The position numbers were made by a program, and so were the translations under genes. Of a DNA stretch of 64,000 nt, positions 6,731-13,414 are shown piece by piece. The stretch is from Exiguobacterium aurantiacum (lineage in GTDB: Bacteria > Bacillota > Bacilli > Exiguobacteriales > Exiguobacteriaceae), in NCBI RefSeq assembly GCF_024362205.1, contig NZ_CP101462.1, positions 2,979,126 through 3,043,125 of the forward strand, read 5' to 3'. The notes under the pieces are model-generated. The model was not told the DNA's origin and did not search any database. It saw only the letters and a list, made by a program, of their open reading frames with translations. Within the stretch, counting starts at the first letter, position 1. Each line of letters starts with the position of its first letter.

Positions 6731-9610
6731 TTAATGCGTTTGTTCATGTAAGTAATCGTAGAGTTGCTGATCAACACGTTCTTGGAGGAGCAAGTTCATC
6801 GTAACCACCGATAATTCTTGTCCATCTTGATTCAGCATTCTCGTATCTTGAACAGATTCGCGATCCGGTTTTACTTCACCCAAATAGTAGAAATCTCCAC
6901 CTTCATCGTCGTCTTTTTTCACAAAAAGATGAATATCGATGTTTCTTTCTTTCGATCTAATAATCTTTTGTACTTCCTCTGATTTTGTCGTTCTTCTGCT
7001 TCGCGTATACCAATGAAACACTTCCGGATTAATAAACGAGTCTCCGTAATTGACGCTAGCTTCAACGTCTTCGCCTTTATGATACGTGACAAAAATTGGA
7101 CAGGTTTGATGTTTTATTTTATAGCCATATATCGTTGATTGTTCTTCTTTATCCCAATTTAATAGGCGACAAGCGTCTTTCCTCGTATACTTTTCAAGTC
7201 TGGTTAATGGTTTCGTTTGATCGTATCGTTGACCTCTAGCTAAAGAGGCTGTTAATACATCTTTAAACAACTGAGTGAACCATTCGTCTTTTAATAAAAA
7301 CTGCATATGCGATGAAAATTTATATACTTCATTCTCCCATAAAATTAAAGACTGCCCTCCATACTTTAAGCGGTCAGCATCCTTAAAAAAGTTTAGTGAT
7401 AATACGTTTTCTAAAGAGTGAATGGTAGCTTTGTCACTTCGTATGCCCTTTTCACGCAAGTGACGAATAAAATCTTCTTTGTTCAAACTTTCCTGCTCTA
7501 ACAGAAGTTGCATTAACAATGTCTCATGTACTCGTTTTCCTGATAATAACTCTTGAGTCACCATCAACAGAACTTTCGAGTGAACGGATGGAAGGTCAGG
7601 GAGATCATGCTCCACTATATTCAAAAATGCACCGTAATGCCCCTTCTTTGTTCCAATAACAATTGGATCCATTGAATAATGTTCAACATAATCACTTAAC
7701 ATCGGCGGTCGGCCTAAACGGTTTTTCAAATTGTGATAAGCCTCTTTTAACACTTTTAAGTCAGTGAGTTTCGCTTGATTAATCGATTCGTAAATTCGCT
7801 CTTTGGCGATAGCTTCAAAGTTAATGGTCGACGTGCCAGAAATGTAGCTACGATCGATCACTTTTCTCCGAATCGAATCTTTATTTTGAGACCGGTCTCC
7901 AGACAAGGCGACTGGAATCAAATAATTATTTTTGTAGTTAGCAATGAAATCGATAACGGTCACGTATTGTTTCGAACTATGCTTTCGTAACCCTCGTCCT
8001 AATTGTTGGATAAAAATAATACTCGATTCTGTCTGCCGTAACATGACGACTTGATTGATGCTCGGAATATCAATTCCTTCGTTGAATATATCAACTGTTA
8101 AAATATAATCTAGACGACCCTCTTCCAAATTAGTAACTTCAACTTGTCTCTTTTCTTGCGAATCATCTCCAGTCAACGCACATGTTCGAAAACCTCGATG
8201 ATTCAATTCTTCAGAAAGTCGTTTCGCTTCTCGTTTTGAACTACAGAATATCAACCCACACAAACGCTCTCCAGAAAAACCATAGTAATCCATCTTCTCT
8301 ATAATTCGTGTCACTCGTTCCTCGGACACGAGTTGATTGAATATATCAATCTCTACTTGATCTCCACTCACCTCAAGATCGGTCACCCCAAAGTAGTGAA
8401 ACGGACATAACATATCTTCTTCAAGCGCTTCTTGCAGTCGAATCTCATATGCAATGTTGTAATTAAACAGTTTAAATAGATCATATCCGTCTGAACGTTC
8501 AGGAGTTGCTGTCATTCCTAGTAAAAATTCTGGCGTAAAGTGTTCAATAATTCGTTGATACGTGGTTGCTCCCGCCCGATGACTTTCATCAATTAGAATA
8601 TAATCGAACGCATTTCGATCAAACTGATTTAAGGTTTCTTGTTTAGAAATCGTTTGAATAGTCGCAAAAACATATTTAGCATGTATAGCTCTGCTCGTTC
8701 CAGAAAGAACTCCAAAATCTTCTTCTTTCCCACCAATTACTCGCTGAAAATCTTGTTTTGCTTTTTGCAGAATTTGCTCTCGATGAACAATAAATAGCAT
8801 TCGCTTCGGTCGATAGCGACGAACGTCAAAAGCGGCTAAATATGTTTTTCCCGTGCCCGTCGCTGACACGACCAGCGCTCTTGTATTTCCATGCGCACGA
8901 ACGGCCTCGATTCCATTTAAAGCTGCTAGTTGCATCGAATTAGCTTCTACTTGTAACGCTTCTTTTAATCGATTTACTCCATATGAGTCTGGAAATTCAG
9001 CTACACGTTCTCCGAAGACTGGTCGATACGAACGTTCGTAAGCTGAAACCCATTCAGGTGTCAACCGGACTGAAACATTCCACATTTCTTCAAACTGATC
9101 GAGGAAGTGTCCGACAATTTCTCCATTCTCGTGAGAGGTCAACTTCAGATTCCACTCGTAATTTGTCTTTAACGCTCCAGACGTCAAATTAGAACTTCCA
9201 ACAATTAAGGAGTAGTACTCTTCGTGTTGAAAAATGTATCCCTTAGAGTGGAATGCCTCAACTTCTGAAATGCGAATATCTACATTCTTCAGTTTTAATA
9301 GTTCTTTAAAGACTTTAGGCTGATTAAAGTATTGGTACGTTGAAGTCATGATTTTTCCACGGATACCTTTGTCATGTAAGTCGGAAAGCGTAGATTTTAA
9401 CGTGGCTAAGCCAGCTTCCGTAATAAACGCAACAGAGAATAAGAAAGATTGGCATCCCTTCAGTTCGTCTAGAAGCGAAGTGAGTACATCTTGTCGTTTA
9501 TGTTTTTCATTCATTAATAATTCAGGTTTAAATGGACTCACGTGATGATGATGCTTATCAATGAACCCCTTTTCTAACGAATTTTTGAGTTGTTCTGTAA
9601 AATGAGTCAT
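6731..9610 (-). CDS. PLD-like nuclease / superfamily II helicase / DUF3427 protein
   Basis: A three-part protein of 959 residues. The N-terminus has a phospholipase-D-like half site (HSK at 121-123, then GSSNLT at 138-143); the Asp of HxKx4D is Gln here. The centre is a superfamily II helicase: Walker A SATGTGKT (249-256), DESH box (341-344), TATPERSDG (367-375), motif V near IFNEGIDIP and motif VI QQLGRGLR (535-542). The C-terminus (about 800-950) is DUF3427-like. Such proteins are found in bacterial defence islands and are thought to unwind or cleave foreign or damaged DNA; function here is inferred. The start at ATG 9610 has GGAGG 5 bp upstream. AT-rich compared with neighbours and convergent with a MutT-type gene. 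Confidence 0.85.
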   Translation of the reverse strand: MTHFTEQLKNSLEKGFIDKHHHHVSPFKPELLMNEKHKRQDVLTSLLDELKGCQSFLFSVAFITEAGLATLKSTLSDLHDKGIRGKIMTSTYQYFNQPKVFKELLKLKNVDIRISEVEAFHSKGYIFQHEEYYSLIVGSSNLTSGALKTNYEWNLKLTSHENGEIVGHFLDQFEEMWNVSVRLTPEWVSAYERSYRPVFGERVAEFPDSYGVNRLKEALQVEANSMQLAALNGIEAVRAHGNTRALVVSATGTGKTYLAAFDVRRYRPKRMLFIVHREQILQKAKQDFQRVIGGKEEDFGVLSGTSRAIHAKYVFATIQTISKQETLNQFDRNAFDYILIDESHRAGATTYQRIIEHFTPEFLLGMTATPERSDGYDLFKLFNYNIAYEIRLQEALEEDMLCPFHYFGVTDLEVSGDQVEIDIFNQLVSEERVTRIIEKMDYYGFSGERLCGLIFCSSKREAKRLSEELNHRGFRTCALTGDDSQEKRQVEVTNLEEGRLDYILTVDIFNEGIDIPSINQVVMLRQTESSIIFIQQLGRGLRKHSSKQYVTVIDFIANYKNNYLIPVALSGDRSQNKDSIRRKVIDRSYISGTSTINFEAIAKERIYESINQAKLTDLKVLKEAYHNLKNRLGRPPMLSDYVEHYSMDPIVIGTKKGHYGAFLNIVEHDLPDLPSVHSKVLLMVTQELLSGKRVHETLLMQLLLEQESLNKEDFIRHLREKGIRSDKATIHSLENVLSLNFFKDADRLKYGGQSLILWENEVYKFSSHMQFLLKDEWFTQLFKDVLTASLARGQRYDQTKPLTRLEKYTRKDACRLLNWDKEEQSTIYGYKIKHQTCPIFVTYHKGEDVEASVNYGDSFINPEVFHWYTRSRRTTKSEEVQKIIRSKERNIDIHLFVKKDDDEGGDFYYLGEVKPDRESVQDTRMLNQDGQELSVVTMNLLLQERVDQQLYDYLHEQTH

Positions 9611-9722
9611 ACGTACCTCCAACATGATTTATACTAAGTTCAAATAATTTCAATACCAAAATTTTATTTTACATATATTTCATTATTAGCTTCTGCATAA
9701 AAAATGATCAAGGAGGAACTTC

Positions 9723-10274
9723 ATGTCTATGTTCTATCTCATCCGTCATTGCTCGGCCACCGGTCAAGAACCGGACGCACCACTCACCGAGGCCGGTGAA
9801 CAACAAGCACTCACCCTCGCTGACTTCTTTCAAGACATTCCTGTCGATCGCATCATCTCGAGCGACTATACGCGAGCCATCGCCTCGATGGCACCACTCG
9901 CCACATCCAAGCAGCTGACCATTGAAACGGAGCCGAAGTTACGCGAGCGCATCCTCTCACTCGAACCGCGTAACGACTGGTTCGAGCTGTTGCGTCATTC
10001 GTTCACCGATGCTTCGTTCCGTGTGCCGGGTGCCGAGTCGGGTCAAGAGGCGACGGACCGGATCTTGAGCGTCATTGACTCACTCGACGACGTAAACGGT
10101 GCGACCGTCCTCGTGACGCACGGCAACCTGCTCGCGCTACTGCTTCAACATGTGGATAACCGTTATGACTTCGACACGTGGCGCAATCTCAGCAATCCCG
10201 ACATTTATCGCCTCGACATTGTGGATAACTCTTGGTCGGTGAATCGCGTCTGGTCCGTCCCTGCCTGTGGATAA
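9723..10274 (+). CDS. Histidine phosphatase (phosphoglycerate-mutase-like) family protein
   Basis: A 183-residue member of the histidine phosphatase superfamily. The catalytic RHG-type motif is RHCSATG near residue 8, with His9 as the expected phosphate acceptor; the second active-site His lies in VLVTHGNLLALL around residue 139. A GPLTxAG-like APLTEAGEQQA segment follows. Small family members dephosphorylate diverse metabolites; the substrate cannot be told. AGGAGGA lies 4-5 bp before the ATG. The 3' third of the gene carries three of four perfect DnaA boxes, and the stop codon sits inside one of them. Composition returns to that of the core genome here. Confidence 0.8.
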   Translation: MSMFYLIRHCSATGQEPDAPLTEAGEQQALTLADFFQDIPVDRIISSDYTRAIASMAPLATSKQLTIETEPKLRERILSLEPRNDWFELLRHSFTDASFRVPGAESGQEATDRILSVIDSLDDVNGATVLVTHGNLLALLLQHVDNRYDFDTWRNLSNPDIYRLDIVDNSWSVNRVWSVPACG

Positions 10275-10285
10275 CGTTATCCACA
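10151..10285. promoter_or_regulatory. Cluster of four perfect DnaA boxes outside oriC
   Basis: The nine-mer TTATCCACA occurs, all exact, at 10151-10159 (minus), 10220-10228 (minus), 10266-10274 (minus) and 10277-10285 (plus). The last two form the palindrome TGTGGATAACGTTATCCACA, which also occurs at oriC (63921-63940). The first three fall inside a coding region without disrupting it. By analogy with the DnaA-box clusters known outside oriC in B. subtilis, this may bind DnaA and affect initiation; the role here is inferred. Confidence 0.7.
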
Positions 10286-10288
10286 GAA

Positions 10289-10325
10289 AAAGCCGTCTCA
10301 TTCACGAGACGGCTTTCGTTTTTCA
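10289..10325. terminator. Bidirectional terminator between phosphatase and degV
   Basis: AGCCGTCTC / GAGACGGCT with a 6-nt loop, flanked by A and T runs, between two convergent genes. Confidence 0.88.
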
Positions 10326-11186
10326 TTTCTCCACAAAGAACATCGAGATGGCTCCGAGGCCGACGTGCGTCCCGACCGAGACGCCCATCTGCATGAGGTA
10401 AATCTCACCTTCAAAGTCGGATTCGGCTTGAATCTTCGCCTTCAAATTCTCGGCAATCTTTTGATCCGACGTATAGCCGATGATGACGAAGTTGGTGATG
10501 TCCTTGTCGCAGCGTTTGATGAACTCGTCCGTATAGTGCTTGAGCACTTTACGCGTTCCCCGCTCTTTGGCGACGATGGCCCCTTTACCGTTCTTCATGC
10601 TCATAATCGGCTTGACCATCAATAGCTTGCCGATGATGGCACTCGCGTTCGAGATGCGTCCGCTCTTAATCAAGTGGTCCAAATCATCGACCGACAAGAA
10701 GTGCTTCACTTTCATTTTATACTTCTCGTTGAAGTCGACGAGCTCCTCGAACGTCGCCCCGGCTTCACGCATCTGGGCGCTCTTCATTAACAACCAACCG
10801 CTCCCATGGCTCATCGAGCGTGAGTCGACGATATGAATCTTCACCGTCGAATCGGGATGCGCCTCTTCGAAGTACTCTTTTCCGAGCACAGCCGATTGAT
10901 ACGATCCACTCGTCCCGCTCGACATGCAGATGCATAAAATCTCATCATGTCCACTCTCAACGGCCTCTTCCATCAGCTTCATAAATGTCGCCGGGCTCGG
11001 CATGCCCGTCGTCGGGAATTCCGGTAGCGCTTCCAACATTCCGTAAAACTCATCGGGCTGGATGTCGACACGGTCTTCATACGATTTGTTGTCAATCGTG
11101 ATGATGAGCGGCGCGACGCCAATCTCATATTTTGCTAAAATCTCATCGGATAAATCACACGTTGAATCTGCTAGTAATTTTATCAT
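10323..11186 (-). CDS. DegV-family fatty-acid-binding protein
   Basis: A 287-residue DegV protein. These bind a fatty acid in a deep cleft and, as FakB, present it to the FakA kinase for incorporation into phospholipids. The family motifs are visible: DSTCDLS at residues 6-12, the TTGMPSPATF loop around 67-76, and the SSGTSGSYQSA segment around 94-104. The start is the ATG at 11186 with GGAGGG just upstream; an in-frame TTG at 11198 lies inside that site. No fakA-like gene is in the window. Its own promoter overlaps the stop codon of ogt, and it ends in a shared bidirectional hairpin. Confidence 0.88.
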   Translation of the reverse strand: MIKLLADSTCDLSDEILAKYEIGVAPLIITIDNKSYEDRVDIQPDEFYGMLEALPEFPTTGMPSPATFMKLMEEAVESGHDEILCICMSSGTSGSYQSAVLGKEYFEEAHPDSTVKIHIVDSRSMSHGSGWLLMKSAQMREAGATFEELVDFNEKYKMKVKHFLSVDDLDHLIKSGRISNASAIIGKLLMVKPIMSMKNGKGAIVAKERGTRKVLKHYTDEFIKRCDKDITNFVIIGYTSDQKIAENLKAKIQAESDFEGEIYLMQMGVSVGTHVGLGAISMFFVEK

Positions 11187-11270
11187 GGTACCCTCCAAAT
11201 AATCGCCCTCAAATGACGAGAATCGTCCTAGACCACTACGTCGATTCAGACGTCACGATAGGACTTCTCC

Positions 11271-11279
11271 ATTGTATCA
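11271..11279 (-). promoter_or_regulatory. Extended -10 promoter of degV
   Basis: On the minus strand TGATACAAT matches an extended -10 element and overlaps the last bases of ogt. No convincing -35 box is seen. Confidence 0.5.
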
Positions 11280-11789
11280 GATATGGAGGGGTAGGTGTTT
11301 TTTTGCCAGGCTCGAATATGCGTTTGTTTGCTCGTGTCGAAGCAACCATTCCTTCCGCCAGAGTCCGCCCGCATAGCCCGTCAACGTCCCATTCGATCCG
11401 ATGACACGATGGCACGGGATGACGATGCTCAACCGGTTGCGTCCGTTGGCGCTGCCGACGGCCCGTACGGCGCGGTCCCGGCCGAGTCTCACGGCCAGTT
11501 CGCGATACGAGGTCGTCTCGGCGTATGGAATCATGACCAGCGCCTGCCACACGTCCTGTTGAAACACGGTCCCCTCGACTTCAAACGGGAACGTGAACGC
11601 GTGGCGACGTCCGTTGAAGTACTCATCGATTTCTCGATGGCACGTTTTCAACACGTCCGGCGTCATTTCATCCGCTTCAAAACGGACGTCCGTACGTTCG
11701 ACGAACAGGATGGAATGGATGGCCGTCTCTGTCCCGACAATCTCCAGAATCCCAATCGGACTCACGTAGTCCAGTCTATACGTCTCCAT
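11277..11789 (-). CDS. ogt: Methylated-DNA--protein-cysteine S-methyltransferase
   Basis: A suicide repair enzyme of 170 residues that removes the methyl group from O6-methylguanine in DNA and transfers it to its own cysteine. The active-site motif IPCHRV is centred on Cys126, preceded by the recognition helix region SYRELAVRLGRDRAVRAVGSANGRN and followed by the GYAGGLWRKEWLL segment. It is the last gene of an adaA-alkA-ogt operon and overlaps the end of alkA by 14 bp, suggesting coupling. Expression is expected to be induced by the AdaA regulator upon alkylation damage, as in B. subtilis (family knowledge). Confidence 0.92.
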   Translation of the reverse strand: METYRLDYVSPIGILEIVGTETAIHSILFVERTDVRFEADEMTPDVLKTCHREIDEYFNGRRHAFTFPFEVEGTVFQQDVWQALVMIPYAETTSYRELAVRLGRDRAVRAVGSANGRNRLSIVIPCHRVIGSNGTLTGYAGGLWRKEWLLRHEQTNAYSSLAKKHLPLHI

Positions 11790-12675
11790 ACAATGACCTC
11801 CATAGATAGAATGTGGCGTACGCTTCCCATCCGGAAAAACGTTCCCCGTACAACCTCACTTCGTCTGCCGTCAACTTGTCGCTTCGCCCAAGATGATGCT
11901 TCAACGCCTGATGCAGACCAGCGTCCGCGGCCGGGAACGCCGTCGGGTCTTGGAAACACTTCATCCGGACATACGCGGCCGTCCACTCCCCGACACCGCG
12001 TAAGCTTAACAACCGTTCATGCATCATGTCGGGTGGCTCGCTGCGCAACTGCTGTTTCGACAATCGTCCGTCCGTCATTTCCTGGGCGATACCGATGATA
12101 TATTCTGCTTTCCGGGTGCTGAATTGGAGCGGTCGCAGTTCACTCGGGTCGAGCAGTGCAATTGTCTCTGGATTTGGGAATGCCCAGTACGTCACGCCGT
12201 CCACCTCCCGGGATGGTCCATACTGCTCGACGAACCGTCGTTTCAGCGTATAGGCGAACGAGAGTGTGATCTGTTGGCCGATGACGGCCCACGTGAGCGC
12301 CTCGAACAAGTCCGGGAATCCGATCAGCCGCAGCCCCTCGTACTCTCGGACGAGCGGATGCAACAGTTCATCCGTCTCAGCCATCCGCGCGAACGCGGCG
12401 ACGTCTTGGTCGAGATCAAACCAGTCGCGGACGTATCGTTCCACATGTTCTTGCTCCGTTTTTGAAATAATGTCTTCCGGGAACACGATGACGAGGCCTT
12501 GGGACGTCTCCATGATGTCACCCAACAGCAACCGTCCGTCCACATCGAACAGCTTCGAGACGGACGTTTCGCGAGCGACATGCATCACTTCATCGTTTGA
12601 ACGTCGTAAAAACTGCAGACATTGCTGAAAATCAAACGGAGCGGTGACGTGAATCTCGAACGATGAGCGACTCAT
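11776..12675 (-). CDS. alkA: DNA-3-methyladenine glycosylase II (AlkA type)
   Basis: A helix-hairpin-helix glycosylase of about 299 residues that excises 3-methyladenine and related alkylated bases. The HhH motif LLSLRGVGEWTAAYVRM is followed by the catalytic Asp251 in FPAADAGLHQAL; the N-terminal beta domain typical of AlkA is present. The ATG at 12675 has AAGGGGGGAG upstream and lies inside the last codons of adaA, overlapping it by about 44 bp; a longer frame from 12708 lacks a ribosome-binding site. It is the middle gene of the alkylation-response operon. Confidence 0.9.
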   Translation of the reverse strand: MSRSSFEIHVTAPFDFQQCLQFLRRSNDEVMHVARETSVSKLFDVDGRLLLGDIMETSQGLVIVFPEDIISKTEQEHVERYVRDWFDLDQDVAAFARMAETDELLHPLVREYEGLRLIGFPDLFEALTWAVIGQQITLSFAYTLKRRFVEQYGPSREVDGVTYWAFPNPETIALLDPSELRPLQFSTRKAEYIIGIAQEMTDGRLSKQQLRSEPPDMMHERLLSLRGVGEWTAAYVRMKCFQDPTAFPAADAGLHQALKHHLGRSDKLTADEVRLYGERFSGWEAYATFYLWRSLYGDV

Positions 12676-13219
12676 CGACTCCCCCCTTTCGATACGCACT
12701 CGGCGCACAGCCCTTTAGCCGTCGAAAGACGCGATAAAAGTTGGACGGCGTTTGAAAGCCGACCTCATAACAGATGGCGAGATTGCTCATGTCCGTCGTC
12801 CGTAACAGATGGGCCGCCTTGTCGATGCGAACTTTTTCGAGCAGACGGCGCGGCGTCTCGCCTGTCGCCTGGGTGAACGTCCGCTCGACATAGAACGGGC
12901 TCAAGTTGACATGCTCGGCAATCTCCTCGAGTTTGAGCGGACGTTTGTAATGAGTGAGCAAAAACGCCGTCACGTCGTGGACGAGCGCGCTCGCCGGACT
13001 ACGGTCGACCTCGGGCTGACATCGTTTGCACGGCCGAAAGCCGGACGACTCCACTTCCGCTTTCGTCTCATAGAAATCGACATTCTCTCGCTTCGGTTTC
13101 CGCGAGCGGCACGAGGGACGACAGTAAATCCCGGTCGTCTTGACCGCAGTATAAAACTGGCCGTCATACGCCGCGTCACAGGCGAGCACTTTCTCCCACT
13201 TCTCTTCAAACGTCAGCAT
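12632..13219 (-). CDS. adaA: AdaA-type methylphosphotriester methyltransferase and transcriptional activator
   Basis: A 195-residue sensor and activator of the adaptive response to methylating agents. The N-terminal Ada zinc domain has Cys33, Cys37, Cys64 and Cys67; one Cys accepts a methyl group from a DNA phosphotriester, which turns the protein into an activator. The C-terminal half is an AraC-type double helix-turn-helix (about 85-185, including ICYEVGFQTPSNFYRVFRRLKG). The O6-methylguanine methyltransferase half of E. coli Ada is absent here and is supplied by the separate ogt gene. The start at 13219 has AAGGGGGTGG upstream. First gene of the operon, divergent from mprF. Confidence 0.92.
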   Translation of the reverse strand: MLTFEEKWEKVLACDAAYDGQFYTAVKTTGIYCRPSCRSRKPKRENVDFYETKAEVESSGFRPCKRCQPEVDRSPASALVHDVTAFLLTHYKRPLKLEEIAEHVNLSPFYVERTFTQATGETPRRLLEKVRIDKAAHLLRTTDMSNLAICYEVGFQTPSNFYRVFRRLKGCAPSAYRKGGVDESLIVRDSRHRSV

Positions 13220-13366
13220 CTCAGCCACCCCCTTTTGTTTCACTGTAGCAGATTGATTTTCGTTCACTCGTCCTGTTTCTTGCGCTTACAGTCTACATTC
13301 CCGCGATTCACGAATCTCATTGATTTTGAATCCGTCTTCGCTTCTGACTCGTACTATGATTACACG

Positions 13367-13378
13367 ACTCAATTGAGT
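13367..13378. promoter_or_regulatory. 12-bp palindrome in the adaA-mprF divergent region
   Basis: ACTCAATTGAGT is a perfect palindrome 37 bp before the mprF start. A possible -10 box TATGAT lies at 13355-13360 without a good -35 box. It could be an operator for mprF; no known regulator motif is recognised. Confidence 0.3.
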
Positions 13379-13414
13379 ACACTTTAGCTAATCAAGTCAG
13401 AAGGAGTACATACG

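Noticed and set aside
13326..13360. Promoter of mprF with TTGAAT and TATGAT
   Set aside because: The spacing of 23 bp is too long for a vegetative promoter, so only the palindrome was listed.
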